A stretch of 51,431 nucleotides of DNA from Rhizobium chutanense. GTDB lineage: Bacteria > Pseudomonadota > Alphaproteobacteria > Rhizobiales > Rhizobiaceae. The position numbers and the translations under genes were made by a program. The DNA lies in NCBI RefSeq assembly GCF_002531935.1, contig NZ_NWSV01000035.1, forward strand, positions 1 to 51,431. Direction: 5' to 3'. The stretch's first letter is position 1, and every line of letters begins with the position of its first letter. Positions 43,634 through 51,431 of the stretch are shown piece by piece. The notes below the pieces were generated by a model. That model saw only the letters and a program-made list of their open reading frames with translations, made no database searches and had not been told where the DNA came from.

Positions 43634-44725
43634 TCAGCGCGTAGCGGAAAAGACGGATTTCGGGTTGTCGATCAGCATGCGGTCGATGGCCGCCTGATCG
43701 ACACCGTGGCGCTTCAGGCGCGGCAGGAAGTGTTTGAGGATGTAGCCGTAGCCAAAGCCGCCGTAGCGAGTCAGCATGATCTTCAGGAACACATCCTGCG
43801 ACAGCAGCAGCCGGTCGCCGAAACCTTTGTCGACGAGGGTGGCAATAGCGCGGGCATTCTCCTCATCGGAGGGTGACTGTGCGTCCTGATCGGCATAGTA
43901 ATAATCCATGCCGATCATGTCGTATTCCAGGAAGGCGCCGCGCCTTGCCAGTGCCATCTGGTAGTCGAGATCGTCGTGGCTGGGGTTCATGTGGCAAAGA
44001 ACGGTATGGCGCAGATCGGCTCCCTCCTCCTCCACCACATCGAGCACGCGATGCGCCAGCCGCTCCCAGCCCGGCAGGTGGATGGAAAGCGGCAGGCCGG
44101 TGATGCGTGCCGCCCGCGCCGAAGCGCGAAGTGACTTCTCTTCCTCGGAGGTGAAATGGCGGCTGACACCGACCTCACCGATAATGCCGGCCATGATTTC
44201 CGGCTGATTCTCGGAACCGCCGACATCATCGACGATGAACTGCGTGACCTCTTCGACGCCCATGGCCTTGAGCCAGTCCGGATGGGTATGCTCCAGATAG
44301 AAGCCGGTGCCCATAATGATCCTGAGCCCCGACATTCGTGCAATGCGGGCGAGCCCCGCCGCATCGCGACCGATACCGAAATTGGTCGTCTCCACCACGG
44401 TGCAGCCGCCGAGCGCCTGGAACCGTTTGAGCTCTCCAAGCGCCAGATCCCCATCGTCGAGCGAGACATTGTCCCGGTTCATATAAGGGTTCATGCGCAA
44501 CTCGCCGATAATCTCGATCGAGACCTTCTGTTCGGCGATCGCCTTTTCGTCCGGATGGCAGGGACAAATCCAACTGGTCGCACCATCGAGGAAGATGTGC
44601 TCGTGCATCAGAGTCACGCCGAGATCCTCCGCTGGGACGGGGCCGGTGACGGTCATGGCTGTGCCGGAATTCACCCCGATGGGGTGCCGCTTTTGAGGTG
44701 TGTCTGTAAAGAGGTGATCGAGCAT
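43634..44725 (-). CDS. Phosphotriesterase-family metal hydrolase (PHP-like)
   Basis: A 363-residue amidohydrolase-superfamily protein. The first metal ligands are in LMHEHIFLDGA near residue 40. The bridging ligand is glutamate in IIGEVGVS near residue 180, where true phosphotriesterase has a carbamylated lysine; E. coli PHP also uses glutamate. Later ligands are LSIHLPG and LCHMNPSHDDLDY, and the final aspartate is in LLSQDVF. Family members with glutamate are mostly lactonases or related hydrolases. It stands two bases after the permease stop, so substrate uptake and hydrolysis are coupled. Confidence 0.88.
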   Translation of the reverse strand: MLDHLFTDTPQKRHPIGVNSGTAMTVTGPVPAEDLGVTLMHEHIFLDGATSWICPCHPDEKAIAEQKVSIEIIGELRMNPYMNRDNVSLDDGDLALGELKRFQALGGCTVVETTNFGIGRDAAGLARIARMSGLRIIMGTGFYLEHTHPDWLKAMGVEEVTQFIVDDVGGSENQPEIMAGIIGEVGVSRHFTSEEEKSLRASARAARITGLPLSIHLPGWERLAHRVLDVVEEEGADLRHTVLCHMNPSHDDLDYQMALARRGAFLEYDMIGMDYYYADQDAQSPSDEENARAIATLVDKGFGDRLLLSQDVFLKIMLTRYGGFGYGYILKHFLPRLKRHGVDQAAIDRMLIDNPKSVFSATR

Positions 44726-44727
44726 TC

Positions 44728-45738
44728 TCAGCGCCCCTTGGCGGCACCGCGGAACAGGCGGAAATTCAGCCAGATCGCGACGAGGATGATGACGCCGGTG
44801 ACGATCGGCGTGAAGAAGGGAGACAGATGCGAGAGGATGAGGCCGTTTGCGAGCACCGCGACGGTGAGTGCGCCCAGGATCGTACCTACCAGTGAACCGC
44901 GTCCGCCAAAGAGGCTGGTGCCGCCGAGCACGACGGCTGCGATCACATCCAGCTCAAAACCCTGTCCCGCATTCGAGGAGCCGGAACCGAGACGGGCGGA
45001 GAGGATAACGCCAGCCACCGCGGCCGCCGTGCCCGAGAGCACATAAACCCAGAGGATGACCCGGCGCGTATTGACGCCTGCCCGCCGCGTCGCCTCGGCA
45101 TTGGCCCCGACGCCCGTAACGTAGCGGCCGAAATGGGTTTCGTTGAAAGCGATGTAGGCGATAGCGAGAATGACAATCGCAATCAGCGCCGGAGCCGGAA
45201 TGCCGAGCAGCCAGGCGCGGCCGAGCGCTACGAAGGGGCTCGTCGGCTCGATGGGGATCGAATAGCCGCCGGTGATGAGCAGCGCGAAGCCACGGATCAC
45301 AGAAAGGCCGGCGAGCGTGACGATGAAGGCGGGGATGCGCTCGTAGGCGATGAAGTAACCCTGGATGACGCCCACAACGCCGCCGAGCAAAAGCATCAGC
45401 ACGATAGCAAGTGGCCAGGGCACGCCGGCCTGAAGGGCTGCGGCCGAAAGTGTAGCTGTCAAGGCAAGAACGGAGCCGACTGAAAGGTCGATGCCGCCGG
45501 TTGTGATGACAAAGGTCATAGCTGCGGCGACGATGAGCAGCGGGGCGGATTGCCTGATCACGTTGAGGAGGTTTGGCGCGGTCAGGAAGGCATCGGTCGT
45601 CATCGAGAAGAACAGGCAACAGACCACGAAGAACAGCGCGATCGACATGACGCCGCCGTTGGCCACGAACTTGTCGAGGATCGTCGCCTTGCGCATGCGA
45701 GGCGGATGGCTGGCATAGGCGTTGGGTTCGGAACTCAT
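44728..45738 (-). CDS. Ribose-type ABC transporter permease (RbsC-like)
   Basis: A 336-residue membrane subunit of a CUT2 importer with eight to ten segments. VITTGGIDLSVGSVLALTAT near residue 80 and AAVVLGGTSLFGGRGSLVGT near 260 are the family signatures. It overlaps the ATPase gene by four bases (ATGA at 45735-45738). The C-terminus LFRGAAKGR is cytosolic. Confidence 0.93.
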   Translation of the reverse strand: MSSEPNAYASHPPRMRKATILDKFVANGGVMSIALFFVVCCLFFSMTTDAFLTAPNLLNVIRQSAPLLIVAAAMTFVITTGGIDLSVGSVLALTATLSAAALQAGVPWPLAIVLMLLLGGVVGVIQGYFIAYERIPAFIVTLAGLSVIRGFALLITGGYSIPIEPTSPFVALGRAWLLGIPAPALIAIVILAIAYIAFNETHFGRYVTGVGANAEATRRAGVNTRRVILWVYVLSGTAAAVAGVILSARLGSGSSNAGQGFELDVIAAVVLGGTSLFGGRGSLVGTILGALTVAVLANGLILSHLSPFFTPIVTGVIILVAIWLNFRLFRGAAKGR

Positions 45739-46538
45739 GCGGAGACGCCTTTTTCCCGGTTGTGGCCTGCGGACCGGGCGGCAAACTTTCGCCCGACGAT
45801 CAGATTGACGACGTCCTCGATATTCGTGTCCTCGATCCGGCGCTCGGCCACGTTGTGGCCCTCATACATTACCTGGATGCGGTCGCAGACGAGGAAGAGG
45901 TCCTGCAGGCGATGCGTGATGAGGATGACGGACACGCCGCGTTGCGAGACCGTACGGATAAGTTCGAGGACCGCCTCCACCTCGGCGACGGCAAGTGCTG
46001 CCGTCGGCTCGTCCATGATGAGCACGGAAGGATTGAAGGACGCGGCGCGGCCGATGGCGATGGACTGGCGCTGGCCGCCCGAGAGATTTTCCACCTTCAT
46101 GCGTGTATCGGGAATGACGATGCCGAGGTTGGAGAGCATATCGCGCGCCCGCTCATGCATCAGCTTCTTGTCGAGCATCGGTATGCCGGCCACCCGCCGG
46201 TTCGGCTCGCGACCAAGGAAGAGATTACCCGCGACATCGATCGTGTCGCAGAGCGCCAGGTCCTGGTAGACCATCTCGATGCGGGCGGCACGCGCATCGG
46301 CCGGCGAGGTGAAGGCAACTTCTCTGCCATCGATTTCAATCGTACCGGCATCCGGGATCACCGCGCCGGAGAGAACCTTGCTGATGGTGGACTTGCCCGC
46401 ACCGTTGTCACCCACCAGGCCGAGGACTTCCCCCGGCTTCAGGTCGAGCGAGGCGTTATCGAGCGATTGCAGAGCGCCATAGCGCTTGGAAATGCCGGTC
46501 ATGCGGACGCGGCTGACTTGCGTGTCGGTCATATTCAA
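45735..46538 (-). CDS. Ribose-type ABC transporter ATP-binding protein, single domain
   Basis: A 267-residue ATPase with one nucleotide-binding domain, where RbsA-type proteins usually have two. It has Walker A GDNGAGKST near residue 40, Q-loop VYQDLALCDT, signature LSGGQRQSIAIGRAA, Walker B VLIMDEPTAAL and H-loop THRLQ. The short form resembles the FrcA branch, and a homodimer is expected. It follows the binding-protein gene by 65 bases. Confidence 0.93.
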   Translation of the reverse strand: MNMTDTQVSRVRMTGISKRYGALQSLDNASLDLKPGEVLGLVGDNGAGKSTISKVLSGAVIPDAGTIEIDGREVAFTSPADARAARIEMVYQDLALCDTIDVAGNLFLGREPNRRVAGIPMLDKKLMHERARDMLSNLGIVIPDTRMKVENLSGGQRQSIAIGRAASFNPSVLIMDEPTAALAVAEVEAVLELIRTVSQRGVSVILITHRLQDLFLVCDRIQVMYEGHNVAERRIEDTNIEDVVNLIVGRKFAARSAGHNREKGVSA

Positions 46539-46603
46539 TGGCCCTTGCTGGAAATCCGGCCGCCCAGCCTGATCGTCAGGCCGGGCGGCGACGGCAGTTC
46601 GGC

Positions 46604-47545
46604 TTACTTGAACACGTCGCGATACTGATCGACATTCGCCTTGGTGACGATGGTGACCGGCACGTTGATGATCGGCTCTATCTTTTCGCCCTTCTTGACC
46701 TTGACGAGCGCTTCGACCGCGGCCTTGCCCTCACCGGCCGGGTCCTGCTGGATCACTGCCGTGACGAACCCCTGGTCGATGCCATCGATGGCGGACTTCG
46801 TCAGATCCCAGCCGAAGACCTTGATGCTATCACCGCGCCCCTGGCTGGCGACGGCGGAAACCGCGCCGAGCAACGCCGGCTCGCCGGTAGCATAGAGCGC
46901 CGTCATGTCGGGGTTAGCGGTCATCAGGTTTTCGGCAGCGGATAGCGCGACATCCTGCACGTTCTGGCCGTCGACGGTGTTGAGGAATTCAACCTTCTGA
47001 CCGCCCTTACCCACGGCTGCCTTGAAGCCATCAAGGCGCTGGTTCTGGATGAAGGAGTTGAGCGCGCCGACGACGCCGACCTTTGCAGCACCACCCATGT
47101 CGCTCTTCACGTAGTCGGAGAAGAACTTGCCAATCTCGCCACCGGCCGCAGTGTTGTCGACACCGACGAAGGCGATGTTGTCGCCTTGCGGAATCTGCGC
47201 ATCGATGGCGATGACTGGAATGCCGGCATTCTTAGCCGCAGTGATGGCCGGCTTCACGCCGTTGACATCGATGGCGACCAGAATGATGCCGTCGACCTTC
47301 TGAGTGATATAGGTCTCGATCGCATCGTTCTGCGCCGAGGGCACGTTGTTGGCATTAAAGATGACGAGATCGACGCCGGCAGCTTTGGCGGCGGCGTTGG
47401 CACCATCATTGATCTGGTTGAAGAAGAGTGCCTGCTGATTGATGGTGACGAGCGCGAAAGTATCGGCAAAGGCGCTTGAAACACCCATGGAAAGTGTCAT
47501 GGCAACGGCTGCAGCGCAGCCGAGGAGATATTTGGTCCGACCCAT
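46604..47545 (-). CDS. Ribose-type ABC transporter substrate-binding protein
   Basis: A 313-residue periplasmic receptor. The Sec signal is MGRTKYLLGCAAAVAMTLSM with cleavage near SAFA-DTF. The fold is the RbsB type: KVDGIILVAIDVNGVKPAIT near residue 85 and VVGALNSFIQNQRLDGFKAA near 160, with likely ligand contacts in NADMT-like DMTALYATGEPALLG near 215. The ligand is unknown. A palindrome pair upstream (47601-47637) is the likely operator. It is the first gene of the importer-catabolic unit, with no gene between it and the regulator. Confidence 0.92.
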   Translation of the reverse strand: MGRTKYLLGCAAAVAMTLSMGVSSAFADTFALVTINQQALFFNQINDGANAAAKAAGVDLVIFNANNVPSAQNDAIETYITQKVDGIILVAIDVNGVKPAITAAKNAGIPVIAIDAQIPQGDNIAFVGVDNTAAGGEIGKFFSDYVKSDMGGAAKVGVVGALNSFIQNQRLDGFKAAVGKGGQKVEFLNTVDGQNVQDVALSAAENLMTANPDMTALYATGEPALLGAVSAVASQGRGDSIKVFGWDLTKSAIDGIDQGFVTAVIQQDPAGEGKAAVEALVKVKKGEKIEPIINVPVTIVTKANVDQYRDVFK

Positions 47546-47600
47546 TTTAGGTTCCCCTTGTTAGAAGCCGCGGGCGGCAACAGAATTTACAAGAAGCATT

Positions 47601-47637
47601 ATTCAAGTGACTTGAATTCTTGTCAAGTCACTTGAAT
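47601..47637. promoter_or_regulatory. Double palindromic operator of the XRE-cupin regulator
   Basis: ATTCAAGTGACTTG (47601-47614) and CAAGTCACTTGAAT (47624-47637) form a perfect 14-bp inverted repeat around nine bases. Each arm is itself a CAAGT-N-ACTTG palindrome, so there are two equal sites with centres 23 bases apart, about two helical turns. They lie between the start of the binding-protein gene and the stop of the XRE-cupin gene, which is the obvious candidate to bind them. Confidence 0.75.
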
Positions 47638-47681
47638 GGCAATGATCGGAAAAATGAAGAAGTAGATTTTTCTGAGAAAAT

Positions 47682-48332
47682 TTAGAATGTTGGCGGCGTA
47701 TTGACCCAGAAAATCGAGGCCTGCTGGTTGCCGACATTGCGATACCAATGGGCAAGTTCGGAATTGAACACAAAACTGTCTCCGGCGGACAGGCGAAAGG
47801 TCTTGTCGCCGATCATCAACTCGATCTCGCCGATGAGCACGTACCCCACCTCTTCGCCGACATGCTGGATCGGCCCGGCGCTCTCACCACTGACATCGAT
47901 ATGATGAATGTTGCACTGAAGCAGATGGCCCTGCGAATAGGGAATGATGCGTTCGAGCGATATGCCTTCGCCGCGCCGCAGCGGATCGAGTGAGATCAGC
48001 GGCCGCGTGCCCGCGCGAAATACCACTCCCTCATCGGCATCCGTCTCCTCGAACATCCAGCCGATATTGGAATCGAGCGCCTGCACCAGCCGGTGCAGCA
48101 TGGGCAACGATGGCGAAGCTTTGCCGTTTTCGATTTTGGACAGCAGGCTTTCGGAACAATCCGCAGCCAGCGCCAGTGCCTTCAACGTCAAGCCGCGCGT
48201 CTGCCGCGCAAGCTTGAGGCGCGCGCCGAGCCGCACCGGATTCGATTGGACCTTATCCTCTCGGCTGCTTTCAGACGGCACAGGCGGCTTGACCATATTC
48301 ATGTTGAAGCATCGCATTAATCGGGGCTTCAA
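47682..48332 (-). CDS. XRE family regulator with C-terminal cupin domain
   Basis: A 216-residue regulator. The helix-turn-helix is near residues 38-90: ARQTRGLTLKALALAADCSE then SLLSKIENGKASPSLPML. The cupin is near residues 130-215, ending GDSFVFNSELAHWYRNVGN, with the cupin histidine. Proteins of this build sense small metabolites such as amino acids or polyamines. The start is uncertain: TTG at 48332 has AAGGA seven bases before it, and ATG codons at 48317, 48302 and 48296 follow in frame without such a site. It is transcribed toward the importer genes and likely controls them through the double palindrome. Confidence 0.88.
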   Translation of the reverse strand: MKPRLMRCFNMNMVKPPVPSESSREDKVQSNPVRLGARLKLARQTRGLTLKALALAADCSESLLSKIENGKASPSLPMLHRLVQALDSNIGWMFEETDADEGVVFRAGTRPLISLDPLRRGEGISLERIIPYSQGHLLQCNIHHIDVSGESAGPIQHVGEEVGYVLIGEIELMIGDKTFRLSAGDSFVFNSELAHWYRNVGNQQASIFWVNTPPTF

Positions 48333-48575
48333 TCATAAGTCCTTCAGGCAAGCGCTGTCCAGTTGGGATGCTTTGGGCGGAGAATGTTGCGGCGGCGTTA
48401 TGCCACACGCGCTAGTAGCCAGAGGGCCGAACAATTTCACGATTCTATTCAATCGCCACCACCTGAAGGCCCCATTGGCTCGAAAAACCGACTGGTCATG
48501 CCGCTGGTTAGTTGACTGTTATACTCAAGGATTATACGCGCTTCGGCAGGTTTTCCGGCAATCCGAAGCATAAGC

Positions 48576-51293
48576 ATGACCCCTGTCGACATCTTGTCCG
48601 AAATCGTCCGCGCGGATGATCGCGTGGCGCTTGTTTTCGCCGATGGGCGGACGCTTTCCTATGCCGATCTCAACGCGCGGACCTTACGGTTTGCGGAGCG
48701 GCTGGGTCAGGGAGAAAAGCGGCTTGTCGCGATCTCGGCGGAAACCTCGGAGCATATGATCGTTGCATATCTCGGCGCGTTGCGCGCTGGCCACGCCGTG
48801 GCCATGCTGCCGCCATGCGACGACCGGCTCTGGAGTGACTTTCTCGCAGCCTTTCAGCCGGACTTTACCTTCCGGCCGGCCGACGGGCGCTGGCGTCTGA
48901 TCGAGGAAAGCCGGCCTGGCCGCACGCAGCCACTTCATCCCGATCTCGCTCTCGTGCTGATGACCTCCGGCAGTTCCGGCGCGGCCAAGGCCGTGCGTCT
49001 TTCATATGCCAATCTCGACGCCAATGCGCGTGTGATCGCGGACTATCTCGAGCTTTCATCGGCCGACCGGGCCGCCTTGGTCCTGCCGCTTCACTATTCC
49101 TACGGACTATCCGTCCTCCATTCTCATCTGATCGTCGGCGGCAGCATTTTCTTGCCCGGTGTCTCGGTGATGAGCGAGGATTTCGCTGGAGTGATCGGCG
49201 AAAGCGGCTGCACCAATTTTTCGGGTGTGCCCTATTCCTACGAACTGATGGAAAAGACGCGCTTCCGAACGGCCGGGCTCGGGGCGCTGCGCTTCATGAC
49301 GGTGGCCGGCGGCAGGCTCGCGCCCGAACTCATTCGCCGCTACCGGGATTACATCAGCGCCGGCGGTGGCCGCTTCTTCGTCATGTACGGCCAGACCGAG
49401 GCGGCGGCCCGGATCGCCTTCGTCCCGCCGGAAAGCCTGTCGGACAATGAAGAGCGGATCGGCATCGCCATCCCCGGCGGCAGCCTCAGCCTTGCCGATG
49501 ATGACGGAAATCCAATCGACCGGCCGGGCGTTGCTGGAGAACTCGTCTATGCCGGCCCGAACGTGATGATGGGCTACGGCGCGGATCGCGCCGATCTCGC
49601 CCGCCCGGCCGAGGTCGAGGCGCTGCACACCGGCGACATTGCCGTTCGCGACGAAGAGGGTTTCTTCCGGATCGTCGGGCGGAAAAGCCGTTTCGCCAAG
49701 GTCGCGGGACTGCGGATCGGCTTCGACATCATGGAGCAGGTGCTGGTGGAGGCGGGCATCGCGGCCGCGGTGCTGGGCGACGATGAAGGTCTGCAGGCCT
49801 ATGTGACCGATGCTGGCGTGGCCGATCGGGCGTGGCGGATCCTTGCAGAGGCGAGCCGTCTTCCCGCGAACCTGATCTGCGTGGCCGAGCAGACGGATCT
49901 ACCCAGGCTTGCCTCCGGCAAAATCGACTATGACAGCCTCGGCGAGACGATGCGGAAGACGCGCGAGAAAAATCGCCCGGCGGCGGTCAGCGTGCTCGAA
50001 GCCTACGCCCGCATCTTCTATCCCCTCACCGTCGGCCGCAATGACAGCTTCGTCTCGCTCGGCGGCGATTCCCTTCGCTTCCTGCAATTGACCATGGAAT
50101 TCGATCGGCTCGGCGTCGACCTGCCGGAAGGCTGGGCGCAGGCGCGGATCGCCGAACTCGACAATGGCCGGCCGGCGGTACGCTCCTCCCGGCTTGCAGA
50201 CATCAGGGCGCTGCCGACCGATCTGGTCCTGAGGGCGATCGCCATTCTGTTGGTGGTGGTGCATCACGAGATGCTGTGGCCCATCCCCGGCGGATCGGGC
50301 GTCATGCTGCTCCTCGTCGGCTTCAGCCTGGCGCGCTTCCAATCGGCCCATTTCCTCGCCGGCCAGTTCCGTCATGCGTTGCGGCCCGCCGTCAACGTTC
50401 TCATTCCCTATTTCCTTATTGTTGCCGTCTATGCGTTCGCCTGGCGGACGGTGCCCTGGGCCTCGATCACGCTGACCGGCAATTTCGGCTATGCCGATCC
50501 GGAACGCCACGAGATGGTTCCCTATCTCTACTGGTTCATCGAGGCCTATGCGCAGATGCTTCTCGTCTTTTCGCTCATTTTCGCGGTGCCTGCGGTGCGC
50601 AAGCTCGCGCGGGCGCGGCCTTTTGCCTTTTCGCTTGGCCTGCTCGGGCTGGCGGTTGCCGCGCGCTTTTCTCTGCCGCTCGTCTTCGACATCGGCAAGC
50701 GGCAGATTTTCACGATCTATTGGGGTTTCCACCTCGGCATTTTCGGCTGGTGCGCCGGCCTTGCCGATCGTGCGGCGCAGCGCATGGTTCTGACGGCGCT
50801 GGCTGCGGCAGTGCTCGGTTATCTCGCCTTCTGGGAAACGGTTTGGATTGGAACGACGATCAAATATCTGACGATCTTCGCCGCACTTCTTGCCCTTCTC
50901 TATCTGCCGCGGATTCGTCTGGCCGTCTGGCTCGCCCGTCTGGTGACGCCGGTCGCAGTCTCCGCCTTCCCCATCTACCTCTTGCACCGCTTCGTACCGG
51001 AACTGCTGATGACGCCGGCGGCCGGCGCCTTGCCGGCCCCAGCCTTTCACCTGCTGGCCATCGCCGGCGGCCTCGCAGTGGGCATCTTCGCAAACAAAAC
51101 AGTCGCGGAGTTCCGCAACCTGCTTGGCGGAATGGCGATAGCAAAGAACACCGACGTGCCTCAGCCCGCCCTATTGCTACAGCGACCGTTCGTGGTGCGG
51201 CGAATGGTTGTCCGTGACTTAATTGGTTCTCAAACCTGCGCCTCGAGTGGAACGCGATCGCCGGGTCTGCAATTCGATAGTAACACGCCTTGA
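48576..51293 (+). CDS. Adenylation-carrier-membrane acyltransferase fusion protein
   Basis: A 905-residue protein of three parts. Residues 1-460 are an adenylation domain of the AMP-binding family: MTSGSSGAAKAV near 129-140, YGQTEA at 271, HTGD at 351 and the C-terminal lysine in LASGKIDY (K449). Residues about 475-530 are a carrier domain with the phosphopantetheine serine in LGGDSLRFL (S499). From about 548 an acyltransferase_3-type membrane domain follows (IAILLVVVHHEMLWPI at 555-570), with about ten segments and the motif YLYWFIEAYAQ. A substrate would be activated, loaded and passed to a membrane-embedded transferase. About 50 C-terminal residues (from MAIAKNTD) are not membrane-like and may be altered by a neighbouring insertion. 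The substrate is unknown. Confidence 0.85.
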   Translation: MTPVDILSEIVRADDRVALVFADGRTLSYADLNARTLRFAERLGQGEKRLVAISAETSEHMIVAYLGALRAGHAVAMLPPCDDRLWSDFLAAFQPDFTFRPADGRWRLIEESRPGRTQPLHPDLALVLMTSGSSGAAKAVRLSYANLDANARVIADYLELSSADRAALVLPLHYSYGLSVLHSHLIVGGSIFLPGVSVMSEDFAGVIGESGCTNFSGVPYSYELMEKTRFRTAGLGALRFMTVAGGRLAPELIRRYRDYISAGGGRFFVMYGQTEAAARIAFVPPESLSDNEERIGIAIPGGSLSLADDDGNPIDRPGVAGELVYAGPNVMMGYGADRADLARPAEVEALHTGDIAVRDEEGFFRIVGRKSRFAKVAGLRIGFDIMEQVLVEAGIAAAVLGDDEGLQAYVTDAGVADRAWRILAEASRLPANLICVAEQTDLPRLASGKIDYDSLGETMRKTREKNRPAAVSVLEAYARIFYPLTVGRNDSFVSLGGDSLRFLQLTMEFDRLGVDLPEGWAQARIAELDNGRPAVRSSRLADIRALPTDLVLRAIAILLVVVHHEMLWPIPGGSGVMLLLVGFSLARFQSAHFLAGQFRHALRPAVNVLIPYFLIVAVYAFAWRTVPWASITLTGNFGYADPERHEMVPYLYWFIEAYAQMLLVFSLIFAVPAVRKLARARPFAFSLGLLGLAVAARFSLPLVFDIGKRQIFTIYWGFHLGIFGWCAGLADRAAQRMVLTALAAAVLGYLAFWETVWIGTTIKYLTIFAALLALLYLPRIRLAVWLARLVTPVAVSAFPIYLLHRFVPELLMTPAAGALPAPAFHLLAIAGGLAVGIFANKTVAEFRNLLGGMAIAKNTDVPQPALLLQRPFVVRRMVVRDLIGSQTCASSGTRSPGLQFDSNTP

Positions 51294-51356
51294 TAGGAGC
51301 GAACCGAAGACCCTGAGATTCGCTTGAGCGCTACAAGGGGGACTTCAGGGTATAAC

Positions 51357-51431
51357 TCAGGAAACGCCGTGATCCTGGATCTGTGCGATATGCTCGCGGC
51401 GTCTGAACTCGACGGGAGCGAGTCCGGTTTC
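51357..51431 (-). CDS. IS3-like transposase, last 24 codons
   Basis: Reading from the window edge, the minus strand codes for ETGLAPVEFRRREHIAQIQD with HGVS and a stop at 51357-51359. LAPVEFRRREH is the typical C-terminal tail of IS3-family orfB integrases (SPxxFRR). The gene begins outside the window. Its terminal repeat should lie between 51357 and about 51240, but I could not identify it. Confidence 0.6.
   Translation of the reverse strand, partial: ETGLAPVEFRRREHIAQIQDHGVS

Noticed and set aside
49899..51050. A 383-codon minus-strand frame
   Set aside because: It lies opposite the fusion gene and is an arginine/glutamate-rich shadow without any domain.

Overview
The window looks like accessory DNA from a GC-rich alphaproteobacterium, most likely a Rhizobium of the leguminosarum/etli kind. 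This is inferred from the many sugar-type ABC systems, a three-domain LigD, paired YdcZ-type half transporters and a RIME-like intergenic palindrome. No rRNA, tRNA, replication or core metabolic gene was seen, so it could be a large plasmid, a chromid or a variable chromosomal region.

Left part (1-6110): the 3' end of an Rhs toxin gene with its own C-terminal tip, a small putative immunity gene and a displaced second Rhs tip. Then come a tiny cysteine-rich protein with a Nudix hydrolase, a RidA gene divergent from a TetR regulator across three matching operator palindromes, and a peroxiredoxin-like protein.

6198-12592: a minus-strand unit led by a GntR/FadR regulator with a perfect 11-bp operator repeat. 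It continues with a D-erythronate dehydrogenase-like enzyme and a complete CUT1 ABC importer. 12701-20274: LigD divergent from an SLC13-type permease, a small membrane protein, a YdcZ pair, a small acidic protein and a dienelactone hydrolase-like protein. 20525-25977: a plus-strand operon of a Gfo/Idh/MocA oxidoreductase plus a second complete CUT1 importer.

26112-31394 is the mobile and defence segment. An IS5-family element with CTAG direct repeats has been split close to its left end by an IS91-like element that carries a tyrosine recombinase gene and a Y2 HUH transposase gene. Next to it lies a DarTG DNA ADP-ribosylation toxin-antitoxin pair.

31931-39721 is a divergent catabolic island: D-threonine aldolase family enzyme, MlrC/M81 protein and NTF2-like protein on one side; RidA, RpiR regulator, SDR, MFS transporter and ROK regulator on the other. 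After a RIME-like repeat, 39844-48332 is a nine-gene minus-strand cluster: XRE-cupin regulator, ribose-type ABC importer, phosphotriesterase-like hydrolase, ThuA-like/glutamine-amidotransferase-like protein, PfkB kinase, BtpA/SgcQ protein and M20 amidohydrolase. A palindromic operator pair lies in front of the importer. The pathway is not one I recognise and is the best candidate here for an undescribed catabolic system.

The right end holds a single polypeptide joining an adenylation domain, a carrier domain and a membrane acyltransferase, then the last codons of an IS3-like transposase running in from outside the window.
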